From: Brachionus plicatilis
Taxonomy: Eukaryota > Rotifera > Eurotatoria > Ploima > Brachionidae
Reading direction: 5' to 3'
Length of the DNA stretch: 64,000 nucleotides
Assembly: GCA_010279815.1 (NCBI GenBank)
Contig: QEOQ01000503.1
Coordinates: 471,994-535,993 of the forward strand
Shown: positions 46,001 to 55,356 of the stretch, piece by piece
Layout of the letters: every line of letters starts with the position of its first letter
Position numbering within the stretch: the stretch's first letter is position 1
Position numbers and translations under genes: made by a program
The notes under the pieces: generated by a model
What the model saw: only the letters and a program-made list of their open reading frames with translations
What the model was told of the DNA's origin: nothing
Databases searched by the model: none

Positions 46001-48253
46001 AAATGATTGATTCGAGCTTTTTTTTGATTGAATTTAAAATAAAAAATTGTAAGGAATGCAAGGATTTATCTTTTTAAAATCTAATTTTAAATATTTTGGA
46101 TTAAATTTTTTATTTAAAATTTTTTTAACGATCTTTTTAAATATTTTCTGTTTAAAAAATCAAAAGTCTTTAAAGAGTTTCCAAAATTAAGATTTTTATT
46201 TTAAAATTTTTGAATTCCTTAAATACTTAATTATACTGAACAAATTTTATTTTTCAAACCATTTATCAATCTTTTTAAATTTTAGCATTGAAAAAATCGA
46301 ATAATTCATTCAAAACAATCGAAGTTGAGCTAGCATACTCGAGAGGCCTCTACAATCTCAATACAGAGATTAATTCAGCTCTTATTCATTACATAATAGC
46401 AATAGATGGTCTGGTAAAATATGAATCGGAGCTTTCCGGTTCTTTGACCAAGTCCACTTTGAGTCAAGAACTTGCTAAAATAGGCTTTAAAACAGTAGAT
46501 AAAGACGCTTATTACCGCTTGCGTTCAATATATATAGACACTAATGACCGACCAGCTGAATTCAATCATGAGCTATTAAGTTCAATCTTAAAGCAAAGCT
46601 GGACTGACCACATAAAAACCAGTGGAATTATTCTCTTCCAGTCAAAGCCTTTGCAAATAATTGTCAAAGTGATCAGACAAAGCCTCTATTACTCCGATGA
46701 GTAAATTTTTAAAAAATTTAAATTCTCTAATTTTATAATTAATTTATTTAGAAAACAAGTTGTTGGCATAAGTTACGCAGTTAGCGTTGATGGACGAGAT
46801 CCATTCGACTTTTTGATTTCAGACTTGCCTTCTGCCATTCTTCAACCCAAAATAAGCCCATTCACTATTGTTTCAAATAGCTCTCTTTTGGCAAGACGAA
46901 TGTATGTATACAGCGCTAGGCTTACAGACGAAATGCAACTCATTAATTCAGCACTCATGAAAGAGAAGATATCCAATTTATGGCAGGATAAAAACATCCA
47001 TCCAAACAATTTACAATCAATTAATGGTAAAAATCATTTTTTTAAAATTAAATTGAAATTTTTTTTTAATTTAACTAAAAAAATTTTTTCCTAAAGTGGT
47101 TTACAAAACGGGCTATTACAAAGCCGAAAGTAGAAATTTTTACAGCAATTTTTTGGATGTGTCATTTTACCGAATAACTTATACCCAGTCAATAAACGGA
47201 ATAGAGCCATCTCACTTGTTCTACCAGTCTCCTAATGAGGCTGACTTTGATAAGCAATTTTTGAAAAGTCTAGACCAAAATCTAATGGGTTTTTGCTTCA
47301 AAGACTGCTTCAATTACAAACAAAGCGGAATTTTGATTAAGCCAACTTATGCCACTAGTCCTGATCTATTAAATTTAATAAAAAATACTTGGATGAATGC
47401 TAATCAAATTGGATCAAATTTATTAAATTCAAACAACATTGAATTGTCTTATATTACAAATAAAAGATCTTTCAAGTCAATGGACACCCAGACTGGTCTA
47501 TCTATTGTGCTTTTCAATGTCAAATTGAACTCAAAATTCAACCAAATCGATTCACTTGATTTGATAGAACCAAGCAAAGAAGATTACTTGAAAGAATTAG
47601 CCTCGGTCTATCAAAACATTACTCCCAAAGACTTTTACCCTATTCTAGATTTGTCTGTCATCAAAGAAAAATTGGTGTCTACAACTCAGCAACCAGAGCC
47701 TACAACTGAGCAATCAAAGCCTACAAATGCTCAAATTAAAACTACATCCGCATCCAAAAATGATGAACAAGATTTGCCTAAAGAACAAAGTGCCAATACA
47801 GAGTGGTGGGTGATTTTTTTGATAGTTCTAAGTGTTTTGATAATTTTGATGCTGATTGCTGTGGTTACAATTGTTTGTATTGTATTCAGAAATAAGAATT
47901 CTAAATTTTCTTCCAAAAAACACCTGTTGAGGAGCGATAACGACTCGGAGTATTCGTCTAGAGGCATTGAGAACCCGTTTCCGAGAGATTTCGATGAAAA
48001 TGAAGATCTTGATTACACCAGGTCGGTTATTAATCCGAATATAAGTATTCAAGAGCCTAATTTCAATCAAACGATCTCAAAAGGCGTAATTAGCCGACAA
48101 AGTGATAGAATTGTGTATCCCGGGTTAACTATTGAAGAATTAGTGCCCAATCCGATTTATACTAAGGTAAAAACTGATGAAAATCTAGTTTCGAATGTTT
48201 ATGTTACAGGAAATATGAAAGAGATGACAGCCAGCCCAAGCTCACAGGACTAA
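19015..48253 (+). CDS. giant EGF-repeat / C-type-lectin-like single-pass membrane protein (17 coding exons, about 4,261 aa)
   Basis: Likely a cell-surface receptor or adhesion protein. Exons, all joining in phase: 19015-20889, 22846-23376, 23435-23595, 25514-26438, 28540-28833, 28924-30218, 32192-33353, 33422-33782, 35422-35590, 35644-36449, 37861-38898, 38954-39032, 39416-40237, 43194-44614, 46286-46700, 46752-47026, 47097-48253. Signal peptide (ATG at 19015, or M10 at 19042 before a Leu-rich core and SAQQ); about 64 EGF-like modules to about residue 2562; C-type lectin-like domain 2617-2757; about 1,300 residues of unrecognised repeated modules; Thr/Pro/Gln stalk; TM 4113-4140; cytoplasmic tail of about 121 residues with NPIY at 4228. 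Many EGF modules carry C-x-S-x-P-C and C-x4-T-C, the O-glucose and O-fucose consensus sites known from Notch. No LNR, ankyrin, DSL or laminin-G domain, so it is not Notch, Delta or Crumbs. Exon 12 (79 bases) is inferred from phase and a GTAAGA donor. Confidence 0.85.
20890..22845 (+). other. EGF gene intron 1
   Basis: GTAAGT donor, TTCTTTTTAAG acceptor. About 1.96 kb of AT-rich sequence with no recognisable element; the ORF running into it from exon 1 (to 21051) is read-through past the donor. Confidence 0.6.
23780..24142. mobile_element. MITE family B, copy 2, with 8-bp target duplication
   Basis: GGTTTTGTGAAGTTCAGTAC at the left, GTACTGAATTTCACAAAACC at the right. Perfect AATTTTAA repeats flank it (23772-23779, 24143-24150). 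Body nearly identical to 11584-11944. The 8-bp duplication suggests hAT mobilisation, though in AT-rich DNA an 8-bp AT word is weaker support. Confidence 0.8.
24205..24455 (-). repeat. dispersed repeat, family C copy 2
   Basis: Carries GAACTAATAGTTTACTAAAC, CGAGAACAAG and ACTAGACCCC, the inverted form of the motif order at 15682-15800, plus an internal inverted pair around AACTATTAGTTCGTCTAAT. Ends not fixed. Confidence 0.45.
26439..28539 (+). other. EGF gene intron 4
   Basis: About 2.1 kb. From 27060 to 27190 many GTAGAAA words occur, and from 27530 to 27600 their complement (TTCTACGTTTTTAGTTTCTAC), suggesting a degenerate foldback. A coding-like 85-codon ORF at 28010-28267 (hydrophobic, two Cys) resembles nothing I know and lacks splice context; I do not call it a gene. 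Confidence 0.4.
30219..32191 (+). other. EGF gene intron 6
   Basis: About 2 kb. Contains a foldback at 31085-31352 (separate entry), a smaller inverted pair around AATTGAGACAAGATGTCTCAATTTTTC (30960-30990), and a locally GC-richer island at 30530-30600 that reads [20 protein letters not shown] but has no context. No gene called. Confidence 0.5.
31085..31352. repeat. foldback with about 90-bp arms
   Basis: Arm 31085-31175 (TTTATCTTTAAATATTAAAA...ATGTTATGTAGATT) is the inverted copy of 31265-31352 (AATCTACATAACATGT...TTAAAGATAAACT). Probably a MITE; no target duplication identified. Confidence 0.65.
33783..35421 (+). other. EGF gene intron 8
   Basis: About 1.6 kb. Starts with a poly-T run (33841-33862). 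Holds a large foldback (34506-34858) and, at 34130-34275, a related smaller unit with CTGCAAAAACTCTGCAAA facing ATTGCAGAGTATTTTG. No coding exon found. Confidence 0.5.
34506..34858. repeat. foldback with about 155-bp arms
   Basis: Left arm from GCATCTTGAAGTATAAGATC through CTCTGCAGAATGCTAAATAA and CTTCTGCAAAAACTCTGCAA to about 34665; right arm from about 34700 (TTGCAGAATTTTTGCAGAGG) to the complement GATCCTAAACTTTAAGATG at 34858. Only about 35 bp lie between the arms. Confidence 0.7.
36855..36970 (+). other. coding-like island of unknown origin
   Basis: GC content jumps and one frame reads [19 protein letters not shown] then a hydrophilic run to a TAA. No splice signals match the EGF frame, so it is probably a captured retroelement or gene fragment. 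Unrecognised. Confidence 0.25.
37724..37785. mobile_element. 62-bp hAT-like solo unit
   Basis: Begins AGTGTTGGTAAACGGGA and ends TTTTCCCAACACT, short inverted termini of the AGTGTTGG type also seen at the start of the window. GC-richer than its intron. Target duplication not seen. Confidence 0.35.
40238..43193 (+). other. EGF gene intron 13
   Basis: Nearly 3 kb, the longest intron. It contains a LINE fragment (42470-43056, minus), a small CTCTGCATAAAACTCTGC / GCAGAGATTTTTGCAG inverted unit at 41655-41745 related to those in intron 8, and otherwise AT-rich sequence without features. Confidence 0.5.
42470..43056 (-). mobile_element. non-LTR retrotransposon 3' fragment
   Basis: The minus ORF 43056-42739 reads [26 protein letters not shown], then [19 protein letters not shown]: the pattern at the C terminus of Jockey-type ORF2 proteins (Q-N-LR-I...P...R...IH--L-I...L--Y--R...H-N-LI--L). 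About 250 bases of 3' UTR lead to an AAATAAAATAAATAAAAT-type tail (42470-42490 read on minus). 5'-truncated. Confidence 0.55.
44984..45335. mobile_element. MITE family B, copy 3
   Basis: GGTTTTGTGAAGTTTAGTAC to GTACTGGATTTCACAAAACC. Same body as copies 1 and 2, with a deletion of about 12 bases (one CTGCAAAAT unit). Flanks ATATTTTTT (left) and ATATTTTTC (right) agree with an 8-9 bp duplication. Confidence 0.8.
45490..45926 (-). pseudogene. non-LTR reverse transcriptase fragment
   Basis: The minus strand reads [19 protein letters not shown], then in another frame [20 protein letters not shown] and, at 45598-45587, YCDD followed by IVLLSP. These are RT motifs: GV-QGG-LSP-LFN and the catalytic Y-x-DD. 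A frameshift near 45695 and stops after the YCDD block show decay. Confidence 0.65.
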
Positions 48254-48338
48254 ATTTAAAAAAAAGCATATTTTTTATTAGCTTTAAATGTATTAGTTTT
48301 TTTTTAGACTTTAAAATTATTTATTTAGTAATTTTTAA

Positions 48339-48344
48339 AATAAA
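48339..48344 (+). terminator. EGF gene polyadenylation signal
   Basis: AATAAA 86 bases after the TAA of the giant EGF/lectin gene. Confidence 0.5.
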
Positions 48345-48359
48345 ATTTTTGATTAATTT

Positions 48360-48884
48360 TTTTCGTCACTCTTTTTTAATCAGACATTAGAGAAGCTTAA
48401 TTTGAAAGATTTTTTTCATGAGAAGCAAATTTTTTGTAATTTTTAGTATTTAATATCTTATGTCCAATGAATTTTAAATTTGATTTTTATAAAAGAAAAT
48501 TATTTTTAAATATTTCATTAAACCATAAAAAAACGGATCTAAAAACATTGAACTAAGACGAATTTCTCGGCCACAAAAACACAAATCAATACAGAACCAA
48601 GCTGAAATAAGTTAGCAGCATGACTCAAAATGTCTAAAAAGGCTTATAAAAATTTTCAAAAATCTTTTGGTTTATTTTCAAGCATCTATTAAAAATTTTT
48701 GAACATTGAACAACACATGTGTTCAAGGCAATATATTTTGTGTTGTGCGATTCTCTTCCGATGACTGAGGCGATGATGTTAAGTGCTGTGAAGAAATTGG
48801 TATTATATCGTCTGTTTATGTTCTAGTTGGATATGTTTGATCATCAAATATAGTTTCGCTGTTCGGAGCGAACCCTTCAATTTT
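48360..48884. other. intergenic, no gene seen
   Basis: AT-rich. A TTCGCTGTTCGGAGCGAA hairpin at about 48856-48873 could be a transposon terminus, but no partner end was found. Confidence 0.35.
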
Positions 48885-49000
48885 ATTTAAAAGTTGTTTA
48901 AAAGTCACAAGTCTCAAGTCAAGCCCAAGTTCAGACTTAAAAATTAAAAAAAAAAAATAGTTAAAAAAAAGTCCAAGTCTGGACTTTTTTTTTAAATTTT
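48885..49000. mobile_element. partial hAT-type MITE (same family as 11230-11521)
   Basis: AAGTTGTTTAAAAGTCACAA, AGTCTCAAGTCAAG and CCAAGTCTGGACTTTTTTTT match the left half of the complete copy. The right terminus is missing. Confidence 0.55.
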
Positions 49001-49575
49001 AAACTTGATAAAATAAATTAACAAATTTTACAGGTATTTTTGTTTATTAATAAATTCGGATTTTATAAAATTTTAAATAAATTGCCATGCTCCAGATTAA
49101 CAAGTTTTAATCATTTTAAATTTTTTTTCTTTTTCAATTTTTAAAACCGCACCATAACTCAAAAACTTGAATTTTTGAGCATCATATTTTTTTTATTTCC
49201 AATTTTTATGTCATGTTAGAATTTTTGATTTTTAACCCGACGTTATTGCAGGTTTTTTGAGTTTTAAACATGAAAAACGCATTTTTGTGCACGTACCACA
49301 TGGGGGCCGATTTCAATAAGTGGTCGATGGCCACTTATGCGTGCACTAAAATCAAAGATTCTAAATTTATCCCACGAATGATTTTGCAAGGGTTTTGGTA
49401 TTTAAAAAATCTCAGTGTGAAAAAAGTAAACTCTAACGTGGAGCACCTTTCATTATTTACATTTTTTCACTGTTTTTTTTTTTTAAATTTTTGATTTTTT
49501 CGATCTAGAGGGTCATTAGCTCAGATTAAACAATAAATAAAACAAAAAATTCAAAATTATTTAAAAAATTCTAAA
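49001..49575. other. intergenic, no gene supported
   Basis: A 74-codon ORF at 49270-49494 starts with a real ATG and has a normal-looking first half (two Cys, HMGADFNKWSM) but ends in a Phe-rich low-complexity run, has no homologue I recognise and overlaps an imperfect inverted pair of GTGCACG. Probably repeat-derived. Confidence 0.3.
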
Positions 49576-49580
49576 TTTTT

Positions 49581-49921
49581 ATTAATTATTTTCAATAGAA
49601 ATCAGCAGATAACTAAGATATAATCTAATATTTTAATTAAATCTGAATTTCGAAAATTGTACGCGTTTTTTTTTCAATTATTACAGAAAATTTTAATTTC
49701 AATTTGTACAGGTTTTCAATTATGCTACACCATAAGCTAAGCTACCAGCTTTTGGACCATGTAGCAAAGTGCATCTCATCCATGCAAAAAAAATTACAAA
49801 TTGAAATACAAATTTTCTGTAATAATTGAAAAAAAAACGCGTAAAATTTTCGAAATTCATATTTAATTAAAATATTAGATTATATCTTAGTTATCTGCTG
49901 ATTTCTAATGAAAATAATTAA
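49581..49921. repeat. foldback with about 127-bp arms around a family A MITE core
   Basis: Left arm 49581-49708 and right arm 49795-49921 are near-perfect inverted copies (share ATCAGCAGATAACTAAGATA and its complement, and AACGCG next to a long A/T run). The 87-bp loop contains TTCAATTATGCTACACCATA, AGCTACCAGCTTT and CATCTCATCCATGC, i.e. the core of MITE family A without its terminal repeats. Confidence 0.75.
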
Positions 49922-49924
49922 TGA

Positions 49925-50710
49925 CTTGTTAAATAAACACTATTTTAGAATCTAAAACGATTTTAAAAATCTCGGCGGTGAAGCTCGGAGCAAAACCTAC
50001 TGCAAAATATGTTTAATTAAATTGATCGCCAGTTTTTATTCAATTATTAGTAATTTTTTTAAAAATAAATCTTCAGAATTTTAAAACATAATTTGTTCTA
50101 TGTCAACAAAATTCGAAGAATAAAAAATCGAAGAATTAGAATTAAATTTTAAAAAATGTTATTCAAAATCTTTAATAAGGCTTCGGTAAAGAAATGTCGG
50201 TTTGTATAATTGAAAAAATTAGTTCTTTTAGAAAAAAATTCACCAAAGATTTTAATTTTTTGTAAAAATTATTTGAAAATTGTTCTTTTAACATTGAGTA
50301 AAAGATGTTTTGATGCACAGTTCCAGTTTTGCCTTAATTATCTATTCTGATCCTATTTTTCTAAGGTGTTTTTTCTTTAAATAGCTCTTTTAGATCAAGT
50401 GACATCAATCTTAGGAAAAATTATGAAAAAATAAAACGACAGAAAACTATTGCAAAATAGCTTTATTTGTATATTAAAATTAAAAAAAAAAGTAAATTTT
50501 TTACCTTTTCTAAATTACTTCAATAAAATCGTATTTGATTAAAGGCAAATTTATTATTTTTAAAATTTAATAGACTTTTTTCGATTACTTAAATGAAGCT
50601 CAAGATTTTCAACAACGTTTAATTATCGATAAATAAACAAAATTTAATTTTAATGTCTAAATTTATTTTATTTCATCTACTTGAATCCAATTTTTCTTAA
50701 TTTCAAGCAT
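49925..50710. other. upstream region of the CAP gene
   Basis: AT-rich; no promoter element, ORF or repeat that I can support. Confidence 0.35.
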
Positions 50711-50713
50711 AAA

Positions 50714-51505
50714 ATGTCTGAAATTGGTTATACCAATGCTTGGCTTCAATTTTGGTATGTTTTTGTTGCACTGGGCGTCGGACTTCTTTCAATAATCTTG
50801 TTCAACGCCATCACGTTTTGTTACTTCATTAGACGAAAGCCCATAGACCCAGTGCGATTATTTACCGATCTGAATGATGAAGATGAAAGTCTACTCCAAA
50901 AAGAAGAGGAATTCATCGAAAATTACATAGGTGCAAATCCAGGATTTGAGGAAGATGAAAATTTCGAAGAAAATTTATCTCCTGAGAATTATGATCTTAA
51001 CCAATTTAGAATGGAAGCACTAGAGGTTCATAATGACTATAGGGCAAAGCATTACGCACCGCCCCTTCAGTATTCTGAAGAATTATCTCAGTACGCTCAA
51101 TACTGGGCCGAAAACATGGCCAAAGTCAACAAATTGGTTCATTCACCGAGTGAGTGGAGATTGAAATTTAACGGCGAACCACTTGGAGAAAATGTTGTTC
51201 TTACAAATGGATTTAAGCTTGGTGGCAAAGGAATGAGCGATATGTGGTACAGTGAATCATATAAGGTACAAAAGACATATTTTATTTTTGATTTTAAATA
51301 AAGTTATTTTTTTAAGCATAGTTATCAAGAACTTCAAAAAGAGACGAAATCTTACACTCAAATGATTTGGGCAAGTAGTAGAAAAGTTGGATTTGGACGA
51401 GCGAAATCGGAAGACGGAAAATGGTATGGATGTGCACAATATTATCCAGAGGGAAACATTATTGGTTTATTTAGAAATAATGTCTATCCTTTGCAGCAAC
51501 TTTAA
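50714..51505 (+). CDS. membrane-anchored CAP (SCP/GAPR-1-like) domain protein, 246 aa, 2 exons
   Basis: CAP-superfamily proteins (SCP/Tpx-1/Ag5/PR-1) are sterol/lipid-binding or signalling proteins; the role of this one is unknown. Exons 50714-51265 and 51317-51505 join in phase after ESYK. Residues 14-38 form one TM segment followed by RRK, so the CAP domain is probably on the side opposite a short N terminus; an acidic linker (53-90) follows. CAP from about 100: EVHNDYRAKH (His106), VHSPS (His143), GEN (Glu159), YTQMIWASSRKVGFG (197-211) and WYGCAQYYPEGN (220-231), the two PROSITE-type CAP signatures. The usual His directly before [FY]-T-Q is Ser196, so the CAP tetrad is incomplete. ATG at 50714 is chosen because it precedes the TM; an upstream TTG start is unlikely. 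Confidence 0.85.
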
Positions 51506-51559
51506 TGCTTTTTACAGATTTAAAAACTTTAATTAAATTAAAATTACCTTTTATTTGAA

Positions 51560-51565
51560 AATAAA
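51560..51565 (+). terminator. CAP gene polyadenylation signal
   Basis: AATAAA 55 bases after the stop codon. Confidence 0.5.
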
Positions 51566-51569
51566 ATTT

Positions 51570-53835
51570 CTGCGAAAATTAAATAGACCATCATCAAATA
51601 TTTGATGATTTATTTAAGTCATTACAAGCAAATTTTAATTGCTTTGTCGTTTAATTTTGAATGCTAGAAAATTTTTTTGTAACCATGAAAGTATTGAGAA
51701 ATTTTTTGATAAAAATTAAGAATAATTTTAAACCATGGATAAGCTGTAAGTTTTTGTTGACAACCTAAAATTAGATTCAATTTTTTTTAATTTTTCAAAT
51801 GTTCCAAAAACAATTCTCATTCACTTGATAATTTTTTTACCAAGAGTATTTATAAATGATATTAAGACACAAATGTATTGAAATTATTCTGAGTCTCATC
51901 GATAAAAAAAAATTTCACTGATTTTGGCACAGAAAATGAGCAGCATCATTTAGTAGTATCTTTTTAAATTTTCAAAATCTTAAATAAAAATTTATTCCAA
52001 TCTTTACATTTACTAAGAAACTAAAACTAGACAAGGTATCCATCAAAGTTCTGCTTAAATTATTTCTTTAATAAAAGAGAAAATCTTTTAATTTTTAGAA
52101 TTATTTATCATCTATTAAGCATAATAAAATGAACTAGAAAAAATTGATCTTTTCGCAAAAAAAGCTACACTGCGGTTTTAAGCGTGATTTATTTCTTAAA
52201 ATAATAAAAAATCTTATTACCTTCTTTATTAGAACCATGTGTCCTCAATATAGGGACATAATTTTTTTTTTAAAGATTAAATCCTTATTTTGGAATTCTT
52301 GATTATGAATCTTAATTTTCATAAGTAAACCAAAATTTAGTCAAGTGGGTAATAAAATTCATTTGATATCGAAAAACAGGATTTAACTTCAAATGATCTT
52401 ACACAAGACTTGGGTTTACGGTATAAAAACATTGAGACACAAATTTATAAAAAATCGAACCACTTTTATGAATTTTTTTAGCAAAACAAAAAGAAAAATA
52501 CTTTTTTGTTTTTGTTTTTTAAGCTAACAAGTTTACGATGAATTTCCAAATTTTTGATGGATATTAATTTCTGCTTTATTGATCCTTTTTTTATTTGACT
52601 TGAAAAAATTAAAAAATAAAAGAATAAGAAGATAAAAAAAACTTATATAATTTTAGCATATTCTTTCGAGTCTTGGATAATATTTCTTCTTGATTTAGTA
52701 CAAGTTTGTGTCAATGAGCGTATTGAGTTTGAGATTAAATTTAGCCTCTTAGATAAATTCGAAAAAAGTTTAATCCCGAAATTCAACTTTTATAACTTTT
52801 TCAGTATTTAATTTATCATTTATTTAAATGTGGTATAATAGGGGGTCTTTATTTTTTAAAAGCATAAGCTTATTTGCTTAAATAAAAAATTTATCTTAAT
52901 ATGCGGTTATTTTCGAAACTTGCTCAGTCACTATTTTAATTTTATTTTTGGTTGCAAAATTATTCAAAAAACTTACGTTTTACAATATTTTTAGCTCAAC
53001 ACATATAACTTATTTAATAAAAGAATGTTTTTAAATGGGCGTTTTCCAATTTGATGGTTTCTTTATATGATTTGCCTTAAAAACAATAAAATAAAAAAAA
53101 ATTTATTTTAAAATTCGGAATTTTAATTTATTTTAAATAAAATCAAGCTTAACATTGAAATTAATGTTAAGAAAGGTATATGTAGATAAGAATTGTTTAA
53201 AATTCAAAGGTCAATCATGATTTGGACTTGACTTTAAAGCGACTTTTTTCGAAGGGTTTGAAATTTTATTCAAATCTGCGGTAGATCTTGAATGCTTGTT
53301 TGAAATTTTTTGAAAATTTTCAAATTAAATGATTTCATTTGATTGTTTTAGATATTGTTTGTAGCATATCAGAAGTTTAATGATTTCTTTTTATTATTTC
53401 AAGCAGTTTTTCTCAATTAATTGTTTATAAACTCAACAAGACTAAGGTATTCGGCTACTTTGTCAACTTTTTGTTTAATATGTAAAGCTTCCATAGTTAT
53501 AAGAAAATTTTCTAGTTTCATTAAAAATTTTTATGGTCTAATTCACTCTCTCTGGACATTAAGCTTTGTAAATCTTTAATTGGATCGCTATATGATTATT
53601 GCTTTTTAAAATTAATTGAATTTGAAAAAGTCAATAAACATAAAATACCAAACAAAATCTTTAAAATCATTAAATATTTTCTTATTCAAAAATTTATTCA
53701 TGCTCAGAATTTTGAAACTCAATACAATTGAAGAGAGCACTCATACTAAATTTAACAATTTTGAATTTAGGTTATTTTTCAGGTAAAAAAGAATTATAAT
53801 TTTTTCTAATTTGATTAAACGAATTTATTTTGTGT
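51570..53835. other. intergenic, no gene seen
   Basis: About 2.3 kb of AT-rich sequence without a supportable ORF, RNA gene or element boundary. Short inverted words such as CATCAAATATTTGATG (51590-51606) occur but nothing larger. Confidence 0.4.
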
Positions 53836-53839
53836 TTTT

Positions 53840-54145
53840 TTGATTCATTTTAAAATCTATCAATCATTAAAGCTCAAAGTTTCTCAAGGATCAGCCCTTG
53901 ATCCACTCTTTTTTCTAATATTTATTTATGATCTGCCTTTTAGCATTTTTAAAGCCTTTATTGAGCATTTTCCTAATGATACAACTCTAATTATATCTGG
54001 AGAAAGGCGATATTCTGAAAAATTTGAGTGTGTTATTGAAGAATTGACCTTATGGTGCAGCTTCAGCAAAGGAGATATTAACTATAGAATAAGACTTTTT
54101 TCATTAGTTTTGTTAAAGAATTTTAAAGGTTTTACCATAGATTAA
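53840..54145 (+). pseudogene. non-LTR reverse transcriptase fragment
   Basis: Reads KVSQGSALDPLFFLIFIYDL, then FIEHFPNDTTLIISG and ECVIEELTLWCSFSKG. This is the RT block V-QGS-LGPLLFLI-INDL ... F-ADDT-L with the catalytic ADD changed to PND, so it is dead. The fragment ends in unrelated sequence. A different LINE lineage from the minus-strand fragment at 45490-45926. Confidence 0.65.
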
Positions 54146-54394
54146 AAATAAAATCTTATGAAGCTAGTATCAGAAACATGTCTAGTTGTAAATCGAAAGC
54201 TCTTTTCGTTAATGAGAATTTTCTATCTATGGCTTCCTTTAAAAATTCTGCTTTTAAACCATTTATATTACTATATTTTTTTATGTGTTCACTTTTAATT
54301 GTTATTTTTCCAAAAAGCTATTCAAAGGCTGGCAAATTGTTTCTATTTATGTAATTTTAAGCTTCTAAAACTAAGAATTGTAATGGTAATGGTC

Positions 54395-54625
54395 GATGGG
54401 GTGAACTATCACAAAAGAGAAAAATTAAAATAGAGAAAAACAATTAGAGAAGAGAAAAATAGAGAATGTATAAAAAAAAAGAAAAAAAATAGAGAAGAGA
54501 AAATAAGTTTATAAAACTAATTTCAAACGAATTATTTATTCGTGAATTTGCCATTCTATTAATTGATTAATTAGTGCCGTTGTATAAAGGCACTAAAATA
54601 AAAATTCTCTAATTTACTTTCTTTA
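54395..54625. repeat. AGAGAAAA-rich tract with palindrome
   Basis: About ten AGAGAAAA/TAGAGAA words at 54415-54510, complementary TTCTCTAAA words downstream, and a perfect stem TTAGTGCC...GGCACTAA at about 54570-54596. The style recalls the GTAGAAA tract in EGF intron 4. Probably one degenerate element family. Confidence 0.35.
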
Positions 54626-54752
54626 ATATCAATTTTTTTTGTTTTGGTTTTATGTCCTTTACAATATTTACTTATTTATTGATTAAAAAAATTTAAATAT
54701 TGATAGAATCATCTTCAAGTTTCGAATATATAAATACTCAATAGCTAATTCT

Positions 54753-55066
54753 CTATTTTATTAACACTTAATTATCTATATTTTTTCCTCTAAAATAAAA
54801 ATTCTCTAAAAAAAATTTTCTATAATATGAACGTTTACTGCCGATGGTCTTTTTGCGTTTCGACATCGAACTTTGGAGAGAATGCTATCCTTATCTTACA
54901 AAATTATTTCTATTTTATTAACACTTAATTATCTATATTTTTTCCTCTAAAATAAAAATTCTCTAAAAAAAATTTTCTATAATATGAACGTTTACTGCCG
55001 ATGGTCTTTTTGCGTTTCGACATCGAACTTTGGAGAGAATGCTATCCTTATCTTACAAAATTATAA
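54753..55066 (+). repeat. tandem duplication, two 157-bp units
   Basis: Both units run from TCTATTTTATTAACACTTAA through AACGTTTACTGCCGATGGTC and TTTCGACATCGAACTTTGGA to CTTACAAAATTAT with no differences that I can see, implying a recent duplication or an assembly artefact. Confidence 0.85.
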
Positions 55067-55356
55067 TATTTGATAACCCCCAAACACAACTCAAAGAAGA
55101 TCTAATAAATAATCATTAATGAGATTGAATACAAATTGAGGAATAAAAATGATTTTTGGTATCAAGTTCCAAAACAAGGAGCTGTGAGAAAAAATTTGGA
55201 CATGAGTATTCAAAACAAGCTAATAAGTTCATTGTTAAAAAATAAGTCCTAAAATATACTAAATTCAAGCTGTCAATTTTCAACAATATCAATACATTTA
55301 AAATTTAAATTATTTTATTTTTGAAATTAAAATTTTTAAAATTTTTATATTATATA

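Larger units (their letters stand above)
44615..46285 (+). other. EGF gene intron 14
   Basis: About 1.7 kb holding MITE family B copy 3 and a reverse-transcriptase fragment (separate entries). 45965-46285 shows nothing else. Confidence 0.55.
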
